DNA of 64,000 nucleotides, from NCBI GenBank assembly GCA_005765155.1, contig VCCP01000005.1, positions 2,170,001 through 2,234,000 on the forward strand. Reading direction: 5' to 3'. Both the position numbers and the translations under genes were made by a program. Positions 51,753 through 64,000 of this stretch are shown here, piece after piece (positions within the stretch are counted from its first letter, which is position 1; each line of letters opens with the position of its first letter). Below the pieces are notes generated by a model. The model worked only from the letters and a program-made list of their open reading frames with translations. It searched no databases and was not told where the DNA came from. This DNA comes from Zelopaecilomyces penicillatus (taxonomy: Eukaryota > Ascomycota > Sordariomycetes > Hypocreales > Pseudodiploosporaceae).

Positions 51753-54700
51753 CTAGCTTTTAATAGGGGGTTTTTGCAGGTTTAATAGGCTTAAAAAGCC
51801 CTGAAAAACAGGGCCTGTTAAAGCCTTAGTTAGCCTATTAGCAGGTATAGCCTTAGTTGTAAGATAATTTATCTTAAATAGCTTGCTAGCTGCTTCCTGC
51901 CTAATATAGTGGAATTTTAGCAGGGTAGGCTTAGTTCGGGCATGCTGATCAGGGTTCTTAGCATTGCTTATAGAGGCTGTATTATCATAATACAGGTCTA
52001 TAGGCTGCTGAAGGGGGATTTTTAGCTCTATAAAGAGCCTAGAGAGCCATTTTAGCTCTTTTATAGCCTCTACTAAAGCATCTGATTCAGCTTCTGTAGT
52101 TGAGAGGGCTATAGTAGTCTGTCTTTTTGCCTTCCAGTAGATAGGCCTGCTAGCTAGCTTAAAGAGATACCTATAGGTGGATTTACTAGTAGCTTTACAG
52201 CCTGCAAAATCACTATCTGAATAGCCTAGCAGCTGAAGAGCTAGTTGTTTAGCCTGTATAAGGTCTGAAGCCTTATAAAGGATAGCTAGTTCTTTAGAGC
52301 CTTTTAGGTATTTTAAAAGGTTCCTAGCTGCGTTATAGTGGTTAATATAGCCCTGTTGTATATATTGAGAAAGCCATTGAATTGAAAAGGCTATATCAGG
52401 CCTAGAAAGCAGTATAAGGTATATTAAAGTCCCTATAATCTGTTGATAGGTCTGTTGTTCAGTAGGGGTAAGAACCCTTTTTAGGGGTTCTTTTAGCGCC
52501 CCGGGCTGTAGGGGGATAGCTATAGGGGTTGCATCTTGTAGCTGAAAGCGCTGAAGAGCCTTATTAATGTACTGAGACTGGTGTAACTATAGCTCCTTTT
52601 TAGCCCGGTTACGGCTGATTTGGACCCCTAAGAAAAAGGCTACAGAGCCTCTATCTTCTATAGCAAAAACCTTATTTAACAGGCGTTTTAGCCTGTTAAT
52701 GTAGGGTAGATCGGGTCCTATAATAAGGCAGTCATCAATGTAGGTGATAATAAAGGTATTAGTCTGGGCGTTGATAAAGACAGCCGGGTTAGAGACTAAG
52801 GGTTGGAACCCTAAGGTAGCTAGCAGCTTAATTAGCTGCTGTTGCTATTTATAGGGGCCTTGCTTTAACCCGTATAGGGCCTTTTTTAGCAGGATAACCT
52901 GTTTTATAGCAGGGTTATAGCCTAGCTTAGCTAATAAGGCTGTTAAAGGCTGGTTTCCAGGGGTCTGGGTCTTTATAAAAGAAGAGAGACCTTCTGGAAA
53001 TTCCATAAAAATATCCTCAGATAACTGGCTGTTTAAAAAGGCCCCTATAAAATCGATTTATTTGATTTCCCAGTTATAAGAGGCTGCTAAAGCTAGTAAA
53101 ATCCGCCAAGTAGGGGGAATACTAGTAGCTGCAAATGTTTTAAAGTAGTCTTTTCCTTCAATTTGTATAAAACCCTTTATAACAAGCCTGGCCTTATATT
53201 TTAAGGGCTGATTTTGTGAATCCTTTTTAAGCTTAAGAACAAGCCTATTTTTCAGGATTTTTCAGTCTTTTGGAACCTCTGAAAAAGGGATAAAATACAT
53301 GACTTTAGCTTGTAAAATCTGATGGAATTCGCTATAAATAGCACTAATCCATTGTTTTTTAGCAGGGTCTTCTAGGGCTTGTTTCCAGCCAGCAGGTTCT
53401 AAAGAAGCCTTAGCAGTGAATTTTGCCTTTAGCTTATAGCAGATATCTATAGGGTAGGCAAGATCTAGCTGCATAGGTTCAGAGTCTTCTGACAGCTGTT
53501 CAGGCTGTTCAGTAGGCTGTGGCAATTGTGTTACAGGCTGTGATATAGGCTGTGGCAGCTGTTATAGCGGATGTGGCAGCTGTTGTGGTGTCTGTAGTAC
53601 AGGCTCTGGCAGCTGGATAGGTCTTCTGGCTTGATCAAGGGCTTGTAAATCGGTCAGATCCTTTAGGGTAGGTTAATCTGTTGATTTTGGCGGGGTGTAA
53701 AGCTCTTCTAATTCTCCCTCTAAGCTAGAAGAGCTCTGAAGACTGTGAAAATTGCCTTTAAGGCCCTGACTTATAGGGCCTATTCCTTTTATAATACAAA
53801 GAAAAGAGGTCTTAGTTATCTGCCAGCGGGAAGGTATATAGACCGAATAGATGTTTTTGCCTAGTGTGGCCAGCAGCCTAGCTGGCTCTGTTCTAGGGCT
53901 TAGTTTAGCACCTTGTTGGCGCTTCTCAGCAGGGATAACAACCTTATAGTAGGCTCCAATAGCTCTGTAGGCTGCCAGATTTGGCTTGTTAGCTGCTAGA
54001 GCTGGTTTTAGCTCTTGTAAGAAGAGCTGTAGTGGGCTGAGGTCCCTGTTTATAATCGCTATACAGTTAATAAGGTTAACTATAGCAGATAAAATAGTGG
54101 TCTAAAGAAAAAGTGGTAGTTAAGCCCAGATTATAATAGCCTGTAGTTGATCTAGAATAACCCTTATAGAGCGTTCTAGCAGACTATTTTGCTTATGAAT
54201 ATAGGGGCTAGATATACTAAAACCAATGCCTTTGCCTGCTAGCCAGTCTTTTAATAGTACTAAGACCTCTTTTTCATCATTAAAATACAGTTATAAAGGG
54301 TATTTTTTATAGTGGGCTTTTAGCCCTCTAAATAACCCCTTTATAGTAGAGAAGATAGTATAACCTTCCTTATTAGGTAGTAAGAGAACCTTTTGATAAT
54401 AGGATTTTCTTTCTATTAGAATAAGCCTTATAGGGAGCTTATTATAGGGGGTCGGTTTTATCTAAAAGGTGTCTCCCTCTATAACCTCTAGTACTTTTAA
54501 TAGGTCTGGAATTGGGTTTTTAGAGGGTCTGTGTATTGATTTAGCCTGTATACAAGCTAAACAGAAGAAATCTGCTTCTTTTATAATAGTAAAATCAGGT
54601 AAGCCCGCTGAAATTTTAGTGGTCTTTTTCAGCAGCTATAGGCTAATATGGCTGAGACGGATGTGCCAAATCCCTGCTAGCTGTAGCAGCTTTTGGTAGC

Positions 54701-56560
54701 TAGTTTTAGCTGAAAGATCTGTATCTCCCTCTGTAACAGTGTTTTTAGAGGGTTCTAGAAGGGATATAGTATCTTCTAGTGGGTCTTGTGGCAGGCCTGA
54801 GTCTGGATCAGGGCTTTCTGGTGTGTATAGGCCTGAAATTTCAGGGCTTTTTGTTGGTTCTAGCAGCTGTTTAGCTGGTTCAGAGGGCTCAGTGAGGTCC
54901 TTGTATATACCAGGGGGGGGTTTGGAGGTGATTTCAACCGCTATTGGATAGCTATAATAGTGGTTGGAAGGCCCTGTAAATTCAGGTGTGGGCTTCCCTT
55001 TTTGCTGAAGGAAGAAGCCGTGTTTAGTGAAGTTTAGCAGTCCATAGCAGGTTCGGTCCATTGTAAATAGCTTCTCTCGCAGAAGTATACCGCTAGAAGT
55101 ATAATGCTTTACCCCACTCACTATATTTATATCCATATCAGGGATATATAGTGTATTTTTCAGCTCTAGAGTGCTATAAGTCCTGGGTTCAAGCCCTATA
55201 AGCACTGTAAATACAGCTGTTCCAGATCCTTTTGGATAGATTGGACCGCCACCAGTTGTTATAGGCCTTGGTTTCTTACTGTAGGCGCTATAACTAGTAA
55301 AGAGGGTTCTGTTATTAATAATATAGTATATCGAGCCAGTGTTGTATAGCAGGGCGTTCTTTAGATTAGCGTTATGATGAGTGCTATAAGCTGATTCTTT
55401 AGGCTCTATAGCTTCTGAACCTTCTATATCAGATTTAGAATCAGAGCTCCAGGTGCTAGCTGCAGTGTTCCAGTCACCTATAGATAGGTTATAAGTGCCT
55501 ATCATAAAGGAAGCTTTATCAGGTTCCTTGCTGCTAGTAGCAGGCTTCTTTATCTTTTTATCCTTCTGAAAGGGCTTATAAGGCTGTTTTTCAGTGGATT
55601 TAGACGGTTTTTCCTTCTTTTTAAAGTCCTTATAGGTCTTTTTAGAAGGTTCCTTAGCTTCTCTAGCCCTATAAGAGCTAGCTTTTGCAACTGAAGAGCT
55701 TTTGTCTTATAACTCTTCTAGCAAGTCCGTTATAAGGAACTGTAAATTCAGGGTATCTAGTAAAGTGCCAAGCACTATATGAATCCTGATATTATTCCTT
55801 TAGCATTCAGCCCACTATAGGAAAGCTTCTTTTACAGCCTTCAGATACTGATTTATCTAATCTATAAGCTATATAGTAACTGAAGCTAACTATAGCTTAA
55901 CAAGTCAAGTATTAAATTCGCTATTAAATGCCTCTATAAAGCCTTTATAGCTATTAAAGCTAAGCTTGTGAAAGGTGCTATAGAGGGTTCTGCGCTGCAG
56001 GGTAGCACTATAGCAGTATTACTTATTCAGTATTTAATAAGCTTCCAGCAGTGTTATAACCCAACTTATAAAGGCTTATGGGTACTATAAGCAGCTGTCA
56101 TGAAGTAATAGAAGCAAAATAGCCTGATAGTGGTTACTAAGGCTAAGGCTTATAATAGGGTTTAAAAGAAAAGTAAATAATCCAAGTGCCCATAACTGGA
56201 TTGACAGGGCCTAAAGCCATTAGTCATAGTTATCAGGGCCCCTTAACCTATAAGCTTCTGGAAAGGCCTATATTTTCTTGGATAGCTCTTTTAAAGCTAG
56301 GTCCCCCAGTATATTCATAGGCTGTACTGGCTGTAATAGCGATTAAGGTGGCTTAGATTGAGGTTATAGCGGTTCTTTAGTAGTCTTAGTAGCTGTGGCC
56401 ACTGTAAATTGGGCCTGTAGCTGTTATAGTTGCTGTATGAGCTCCTATATCTAAGACCAAAGAGCTTGTAATTCTAATGAATTCTCTTCTATTAAAAGGT
56501 CCTAACCTAATATTTTCAGGATCAGACTATTATAACTAGTAGTTATAGCAGTATAGAGGA
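51753..56560 (-). pseudogene. copia Gag-Pol polyprotein, interrupted by RIP-type stops
   Basis: One frame can be followed from about 56560 to the stop at 51753-51755. Gag lies about 56560-55750. Protease carries LLYNTGSIYYIINN at about 55350, where the catalytic D(T/S)G has become NTG. The pre-integrase zinc segment has WHIRLSH near 54650 and CLAC near 54550; integrase follows to about 53700. RT spans about 53500-52350 with an intact catalytic box YIDDCLIIG (YIDD at 52742-52731). RNase H includes SDFAGCKATSKSTYR near 52200 and ALSTTEAES at 52110-52081. Several in-frame TAG/TAA codons stand where Gln is expected (one at 55815-55817), so no full protein can be made. Open segments remain at 55505-54636 and 53525-53262. 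The start codon is uncertain. Confidence 0.85.
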
Positions 56561-56659
56561 AAAATAAGCTTCTAAAAATAAGCTTATAGCTGTATAACAG
56601 TATTATAAACAGCTGAAAGTGCCGGTTATAGCAGTGCTATAAGTAGTCGGGTCTTAGTA

Positions 56660-57060
56660 AGAGCCCTGAAAATAGCCAATTAGCTAGGGGGGGGGTGACA
56701 GGCGTAAGGGTTACTTATCACGTGCTAGCTATAGTCGGGTTATAGCATAGCCAGCACAGCGTCTTTGCTTAGTCAGCCGACTTCTATAGTCTTATATAGG
56801 CTTTTTGCAAAGTTGACTAGCAATTCGAGTGATTAACCGTATTTGGTATAGTCAGTAAAGCCATAACCCATAATTCCATAAGTCCGAATTAGTAATCCGT
56901 AAATCCGAAAGTGGGTCATGCTATAAGCTATAGGTCCGATGTTCAACTCTTGTGTATGCAGTGTTTTTCATGACTTCTGATTGATGGGAAATATAAGTCC
57001 GACTGGTCAGAGGAGGGGTGAAAAATCTGATGTATAAAGAGATTAAATATAGCAGAAAAA
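56660..57060 (-). other. copia 5' leader with normal base composition
   Basis: Between the 5' LTR and Gag, about 400 bp keep many CpG and CpA sites (repeated TCCG words, cacgtgctagc, gtcagccgact). They look unlike the internal region on one side and the LTR on the other. It includes a run of nine G at about 56687-56695. No reading frame or RNA gene is recognised; it may be leader and packaging sequence or acquired DNA. Confidence 0.55.
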
Positions 57061-57089
57061 AAAGTCTTCTTTTTATAATCTGGAATAAC

Positions 57090-57110
57090 TATTCTTCCAA
57101 GCTTATAACC
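57090..57110 (-). promoter_or_regulatory. Candidate primer-binding site (half-tRNA initiator-Met type)
   Basis: Right after the 5' LTR the minus strand reads AGGTTATAAGCTTGG. The complement of the fungal initiator-Met tRNA anticodon arm is about GGGTTATGAGCCCAG. Ten of fifteen positions match, and four of the five differences are the C-to-T or G-to-A kind. Drosophila copia and yeast Ty5 prime from this internal half-tRNA site rather than from the tRNA 3' end. Confidence 0.5.
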
Positions 57111-57586
57111 TATTATAATTTGCAGTATAAAGTTATAATTAAAGCTAGTAGTAATAGCAGTGGAAGAAAGGCAGTGAATAGTTATCTAGAGTGAAGTCTA
57201 TAGAAAAGAAGAAAGAAGTGATTGAATTGCTAATAGAGAAAGAAAGCAGGATTCAACTAGGAATCTAGCTATCTTATATATCTAAATAATACTAGGATTA
57301 TTTAAAATTATTTAAGAATTCCAAATAATATTTCTTAGGATTTCTAAGCATTCTAAATAATAAGAAAGGGAGAGGTATAAGGGATAAGCCCTTATTTTAC
57401 TAGTCTAGCCCGATATAGCAGGTCAGGCTACACAGGCTTTTTAGGTCTTATAGCAGGTCAGGCTGCTATCTTATAGCAGGTCTGGCTGCTAGGGCTATAG
57501 CAGGTTTTAGCTGCTAAGCTGTAGTAGATCTAGCTATTAGTCTTATAACAGATTAGGCTGTTATATAAGACCCACTTATTTTAATA
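57111..57586 (-). repeat. copia 5' LTR
   Basis: 476 bp, partner of 51284-51724. It carries more RIP-type changes than the 3' LTR, including CpG to TpA double hits (gcgat to gtaat, gccgat to gctaat), and it keeps the 35-bp segment missing from the other LTR. Confidence 0.92.
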
Positions 57587-58029
57587 AAATCTTTAATAAA
57601 AGTTATAAAATCTAAGAAAGTTTTATATTTCTTTATAGGTTTTTAGCTTTTATTATTTTATAATTATTATAATTTTATCTAGATTTATTATTATTATTTT
57701 TAAGAATAAAATAAATTCTAGAAATTGTATTATTCTTTTATAGAATTAATATTTTTTTAGATTAATATATAATTTTATAGCTTTTAATCTTTATAATATT
57801 TTTTTAATATATTTTAAAGGAAATTAAAATATTATTAAAATAAATAATATAGATTATATTAATTTATTTATTTAATACTTTATAAATATAATATTAAAAA
57901 TATTATTAATATATTAATTAAATTAAAAGGTATTATTAGATATTTATAATATTTATAATATATTTAAAAAGCTAATTTTAATTTAAGTTTAATTTAATAA
58001 TAAATATCCTAAATTATAATAAGCTGGCT
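57587..58029 (-). pseudogene. gypsy reverse-transcriptase fragment
   Basis: Read on the minus strand, 58000-57850 contains YKYLIIPFNLINIL, the RT block that precedes the catalytic box in gypsy elements (family EYLVMPFGLTNAP). The block that follows is cut or unreadable. The copia element inserted directly next to it. Confidence 0.5.
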
Positions 58030-58480
58030 TTATAGCTATTATAAATAGGTATTAAGAATAATATTAATAAACTTAAAAAAAGAGAGAAATCTTTATTCTA
58101 ATCCCTCTTTTTATATTAATAAGGCCTGATCTAAGACTATCTTATCTTTATACCTAAGGCTTGAGCTTTTAAGCCTAAGCTTATAATATATTATTTTTCC
58201 TTTAATAAAATTTTTTAATTTTATTTAATTATTAAATAATAAGGGTATAAGATAAATATAATGTATATTATTTTAATAATTTAATAAAATATTCTTTACC
58301 CCCTTTAAATTATTATTTTATATATCTTATATTCTTATTTATTTTTCTTATTAAAAGTATTATTAATTTAAATAATTTTCTTTATATCTTTATTTTAAAT
58401 CCTATCCCTCTTTTTATATATAATAATAAGATATCTAGATTTTTATTATACCTTTTTTTATTAATAATAAAGATAATAAA
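58030..58480 (-). repeat. Probable 3' LTR of gypsy-3
   Basis: Homologous to 19505-19990 in the same block order and with fewer changes (aaggcctgatctaagac against aaagcttgatttaagtc). Its place at the 3' end of the minus-strand gypsy-3 suggests an LTR. The partner LTR would lie right of the window. Confidence 0.55.
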
Positions 58481-61400
58481 TATTATATTTTTATAATCTA
58501 AGAATAATAATTATTTTAATCCTCTCTTAAATTATAATATATCTAATATAAGTATAGATCTAAATAATATAGCTTTTATAAATATACATTATATTCCTTA
58601 TTTAGTTTTTAATTAATTATATATAATCCTTTCTTAAAAGAAACAAGAAATAAATTATTAATAATTATATTATTCTTAATAACTTTAATAAAAAATTAAC
58701 TATATTTCTTAAAGAAATTAAATTAATTTATCTTCTTTATATTAAATAATTATATATAAATAGCTATAAAAACTATAATCTTTCTTTTAATTATATTTAT
58801 ATATTATATTATAAAGTATATTCTCTTTATAATTATTAAAATTATCTTTTAGTTAATAATAATATACTTTATAATATATTTATAATATTATATATTTATA
58901 TAATATATAATAATTATATTATAATTAAAATAATTTTTAAGGCTTTTAGTATTATAATTAAATAAGCTATTTTTATTTAAAAATAATAAATTTAAATAAA
59001 GGCTTAAAGATATACTTTAAAGGCTATTAAAATAAAACTTATAATATTTATAAGTATTTATAAATATATAACTATTTTTCCTTTTATTCTTACTTTAAAT
59101 ACTATTAATATTCTTATCTTATTATAATAATCCTATAATATTAACCCTTTAACTTTTAAGGATTTTAATATATTTTTAAGTTAAGGTATCTTAACTATAA
59201 TATCTTATTATAATATCCTTGATATACCCTTATCTAGATTTGATTTATATTATTTTATATAATAATAAAATAAGATATATACTCTAATCTCTTATATTTA
59301 TCTAAATCCCTTTTAAGTATATAATATTTAAAATAACCCTTATTAATCCTAGAATAGAATTATTAATTGTAGTAAAAAGAATTAATTTATATATAAAAAA
59401 GAGATATAAATCTAATAATAGATAGAATAATAAAAAATAAATTAAACCTTAATTTAATTCTAAAAGAATTTTAATTATTATATAATTATTATTATTAATC
59501 TCCTTTTTACCCTTATAATAGCTATAAATAATATTAATAATATCAATTCTATTATATTATTTATAACCCTTATAATATTTAAGATATATTTATAGAATAC
59601 CTTTATATTTTTATTATAATTCTTATATAAATCCTTAATAAAAATAAATCTCTTTCTTTTTAAAATATATTAATCCTAAGGTATTATATTATTATCTATT
59701 AATATCTACTTTATTAGGCTTTTTATAAATAATATTTATTATTAATTATTTAATAATAATAATATTCTTTTATTTAATTTATTTTAAAAGTATTTTTAGT
59801 ATATAAATAGTTTTAATTAAAATAAGATAGAATTAAAGGTAAAGTTTTAAATAAAGAAAAATATTTAATAAGCCTAAAATAGGCTTAATATACTACTAGA
59901 TTCTGCTTTTAAATAATAATAAAAGATATAAATACTTACTTTTATTTTTATTATTATAGATATATAATATTTAATAATAATACCTTAATTTAATATTATT
60001 ATAATATAAAATTATTAAAATAATAGATATTACCTTATTTTATTTTAAAATTATTAAAAGCCTATAATTATTTTATATTCTTTTATAATATTTATATAAA
60101 GTTATCCTAACCCTTTTATTTTATAAATATTTTTTTTTTAGCCCTTTTTTATTTATTTTTTATTATTAAAATATTTTTTATTTCCTATTCCTATATAATA
60201 TCCTTATTATAATTATTTAATATTTAAAAAGGATTTGATTTATTATTTATTATTTATTAAGATAGAAATAGATTATTTAATACTTATTTTATTAAATTAA
60301 TATAAAAGATTAAATAGATTTTTTTTAATATATTTAATATAATTATTAAAGGTATAAAGATAATAATTACTTTATATTTAATATATAACTAGTTTAATTT
60401 CTAATTTAAATAATTTATTTTAATATTATATAAGAAGAGCTCTATATTATCTTTAAGAAGGAAGTATTTTATTAGATATTAAAAGTTATTTATAGCCTTT
60501 TAAGCCTATTATTATATATAAATAATAACTGCTTATATAAGATTAACTTTAAATTAAAGATAATTAAGGAATATAATTATTTATCTCTTTAATAATATTT
60601 TATCTTTATTTAGATATAATTATCTTAATATATTAAATAATTATATATAAATTAATAAATTAATTATAATGTATTATTTAAATAATAATTATAATAAAGA
60701 AGTTTAAATATTTATTCTTATTTTAAATATCCTATTAAAAAGAAATTATAGATTCTTTAAATAATTATAATAATAAAAGATTCCTAATTTAGGAATTAAA
60801 ATTAATCTCTATAAATTAATACCTTATATATATTTATTATATAGTTTACTATTTATTCTTTTATTTTAGCTTTAATAAGGAATTATTATATACTTTCTAT
60901 AATTATATCTAGATAATAATTATAGGTAAGGTTTTTTTAAAGGGCTTAGTTTTAAAAACTAGATAAATAGATATCTGTAAATAATATTATCTTATTTAAG
61001 AGATTATTTATTTTCTTTTTAAATAATATATATATATATATTAAAACTATTTTAATTAAGTATATAATTTATATTAGAATTATTTTTTTATTTTTTATAT
61101 TTTATTCTCTTTTTAATAGGGTATTAGATAAAGCTATCTAAAAGCTAGATTAATAATAAAGATAATATTAAAAAAGTAAAAGTATTTTTATTTATTTAGC
61201 TTATTATTTAAAAAGCTTTTTAAAGCCTATAAAGTATTCTAGGTTTTTATAATTAATTAAAATAATAAATAGCTTTATTACTTCTTTAAATTTAATTAAT
61301 TATATTTTTAAATATAATATAATTACTAGAAATTCTTTATTATAGATTATATAATTCCTTTTAATTATAATAAATTTAATTAAATAATATATAATTAATA

Positions 61401-64000
61401 ATAGGATATTATTATATATTTATAATAAATATCCTTTAAATATTTTTCTTAAATAATTAACTTTAATAATTATATTCTTCTTAGGATCTTATAAAGCTAG
61501 GATTAGTTTTATAATAAATACCTATTTTAATACTTTAAAAGCTAAGTCTTTTATATTATTTTATTAAAAAAGGGTTTCTTTATCTATTAAACAAGTAAAT
61601 AATTTAATTAAAATAAAAAAAAATAAAAAAAATTCTTAATAAAAATTAATAAAGCTTAAAAAGCTTTTAATTCCTTATATCTATATAAATACTTTTTATT
61701 CTTTTATAATTATAATCTTTTTAAATATTAAATATATAGTTTTTTTTATTTTAATAATAAACCTTAAATATTAAATAATAATTATAATAAATATATATTT
61801 ATTAATATTAATAAATAAGCTAGCCTTTTATAAATATATAAAGATATCCTAAATCTTTTATAAATAATCCTTTTTAAAATCTTTTAAATATATAAGAATA
61901 TTATTTAAATATATAATAATAAAATTATTTAAGGTATATCTTAAGATTAAATTAATATAGCTTTAAAAGATTAAAGGGATATTTAATAGATTAAATAATA
62001 TAATAAATTATTTAAATAAATTAAATCAGATTTAGAATACTATAAGGTATTTATCTCTTTTTATAATTTAGATTTTATAAAAGATAGAATAAATATTTAA
62101 TTTTATAAATTAATAGATATTAAATAATAATCTTAATATCTTTTTAATTAATAATAATAAATATTAATCTTTTATTATAATTTTATTTAAAGTTTAATAA
62201 TTTATATAAAATCTTTATTTTTTTATAGTTTTTTTAATGAAAAGAATAAATATAATAATTAAGAAAAAGCTAGCTCTAATCTATCCCTTATTTATTGATT
62301 CTATAATTTATTTTTATATCTTTAATAAACAATCTTAAGATATATTATATAAGGGTTTTTAAAATAGATTTATATATTATTTATTTAATCTAGTTTAGAT
62401 TTAAATATAATAATTTATTATTCTTTAATATAAGAGTAAGCTATTAGCTTTATTTTTATTAAATAATATTATAAAATTATATAATTCTTTAAAAAGCTAT
62501 AATAGAATTATTATAGATTTTATATTTATTTTAAATAGATTATTTAAGATATTATATCTTTTAATAGTATTTATTAAAATAATATTTATAAAATAAATAT
62601 TAATAATAAAAAGTTTATTTATATTAAATATCTTTTATCTTTATCTTTTTATTAATATAATAAATATAAACCTTATAATTATAATAATATTTATATACTT
62701 TAATTAAATAAAGTTTTTCTTTATAATTATTTTATTTATTTAATTAATTTAAAATTCTTTCTTTCTAATAATAAAATAAATCTATTTATATTATATTTAA
62801 GATAATCTTAGGATTAAGTCTTTTAATAGCCCTAGAATTATATATATAATTAAGATAAAATCCTAGCTATTAATATTTATTTATACTTTAATTATAAAAT
62901 ATATTTTATAATCTTTAATTAATCCTATAATATTATTAAATATATATAGTTTTAAAAGATATATTAAATCTAATTTTAATTATTAAGCTATTTATTTATT
63001 AAGTATATTATAATATTTATATCTTAAATTAATCTATATATTTATAAATATAATAGAGTTTAAAAGAATAGGAATTAAAAATAGATATTTATTTAATCTA
63101 GTTTTAATATTTTATTTCTTTTTTATTATAATCTAATATTAATCTTTCTTTAAAGCTATTATATAATCAGCCTATTTTTAAATAAGATTTAGTTTAAAAA
63201 TAAATTATTTCCTTTATCTTTTAAATTAAAATTAAATATTATATTAAAATTAATAGTATTAATATTAATAGGGTATTATAATTATATAAGGTAATATTAA
63301 TTTTATAAATATTCTTAGTTTTTATAATAAATATAAATACTTTTCTTTCTTCTTTTATATAATATCTTAATTAAAATCTATTTTATAATTAATTAATTAT
63401 TCTTAATAAATATAACTAGACCCTTATTTTAATCTTTTTTAGGTTTTATATAGTATTTAATTATAATTATTATATTAATATTAATTATTAATATATCTTT
63501 ATTAATTTAAATAAGAGAGGCTATATATAAAATAAGGTATTATTTTTATTTCAATTTTACTTTTTTTTTTAGATTAAATATTTTAAGTTTTATAATAATT
63601 TAATAATAATAGAATATAGCCTTAATATAATTAATATAAAAGATACTTTAATTTAAATAAATATCTTATATTTAATAATTAAATATATAATAAAGCTTAA
63701 TTAATTTTATTAAATTATATTATATTAAGCTATTTATTATTATAAGTTTTTATTTAAAATATATATAAAAAAAGGAAAAAGGTTTATTAAGATATTATTT
63801 AATATATTCTAGCTTAACCAAAACTATATCTTTATAATAAAGATTATAGAATATTAATATTATATATTCTAAAAGCTTATTTAGGTTATATATTTAATTT
63901 AATCTATCTATAAAATAAAACTTTTAAATATATCTTTAAAAGGATATTAATATATTACTTTAAATAATTTCCTATTAATTTTTATATCCTTTAATAAAAT
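58481..64000 (-). mobile_element. RIP-degraded Ty3/gypsy element (gypsy-3), runs off the window
   Basis: On the minus strand the RT is readable near 62050-61800: NFIIIYLNNILIY with the catalytic pair at 61911-61900 (YLNN, family YLDD), then KASLFININKYIF. The next blocks (FLSFINFYQEF near 61650, RNase H about 61560-61200) follow in the gypsy order, and integrase should lie at about 60.9-59 kb. Beyond 62.3 kb the sequence would be protease and Gag but is too mutated. Stops are dense. Confidence 0.7.

Larger units (their letters stand above)
51284..57586 (-). mobile_element. Full-length Ty1/copia retrotransposon, lightly RIP-mutated
   Basis: 6303 bp with two LTRs in the same orientation, a 5-bp target-site duplication aaatc (51279-51283 and 57587-57591), a polypurine tract, a candidate primer-binding site and one Gag-Pol frame on the minus strand in copia order (Gag, protease, integrase, RT, RNase H). 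LTR differences are a 35-bp indel and roughly fifteen point changes, all transitions. It is the least mutated transposon in the window and the likely source family of the solo LTRs, although the solo LTRs form a slightly different subfamily (GGTTTAGCTGC against GGTTTTAGCTGC here). Confidence 0.93.

Noticed and set aside
54469..54951. Plus-strand frames in the copia element
   Set aside because: Antisense to the integrase and protease parts of Gag-Pol.

Overview
The window comes from a filamentous ascomycete (Pezizomycotina-type) nuclear chromosome with an AT-isochore structure. Long, extremely AT-rich blocks made of mutated transposons surround small islands of normal base composition that carry intact, intron-bearing genes. 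Introns are 49-74 nt with GT..AG ends and CTRAY-like branch sites. In the AT-rich blocks CpA and CpG are nearly gone, C survives mostly as CpT or CpC, and transposon reading frames carry TAA/TAG where Gln or Trp would be expected. This is the signature of repeat-induced point mutation (RIP) or a similar process. The species cannot be named from this sequence.

Layout. 1-8.3 kb: a RIP-degraded Ty3/gypsy element on the + strand, cut by a solo LTR. 8.3-12.5 kb: a long degraded reading frame I cannot identify. 12.5-13.5 kb: two tandem copies of a ~490-bp repeat. 13.5-17.1 kb: featureless AT-rich DNA with a 51-bp-arm perfect inverted repeat. 17.1-18.75 kb: island 1, one intact gene, a UsgS-family transmembrane protein (4 exons, minus strand). 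18.8-21.5 kb: small repeats and an old LTR. 21.2-35.9 kb: a chromodomain gypsy element (+) split by a complete nested gypsy (21541-27342, minus, TSD aaaag). 36.2-36.7 kb: a solo LTR. 37.18-37.52 kb: 112 uninterrupted AAT repeats at the edge of island 2. 37.5-41.16 kb: island 2, with HNT1 (HIT-family nucleoside phosphoramidase, 6 exons, +) converging on a CSR1-like Sec14/CRAL-TRIO lipid-transfer protein (3 exons, minus). 41.2-51.3 kb: AT-rich relics, a solo LTR and a second, partial chromovirus copy. 51.28-57.59 kb: a complete Ty1/copia element on the minus strand, much less mutated than the rest, whose LTR is the parent family of the solo LTRs. 57.6-64 kb: gypsy relics on the minus strand.

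The three host genes are conserved housekeeping-type genes and show no sign of forming a pathway. Their only shared feature is survival in a transposon-dense region. I found no secondary-metabolite cluster, effector-like gene, tRNA, rRNA or CRISPR. The most interesting material is in the mobile DNA: nested insertions with readable target-site duplications, catalytic Asp pairs changed to Asn in three independent gypsy reverse transcriptases, a hairpin-rich tandem array inside the copia LTR, a half-tRNA-like primer site, an unmutated copia leader, and long perfect palindromes inside mutated DNA.
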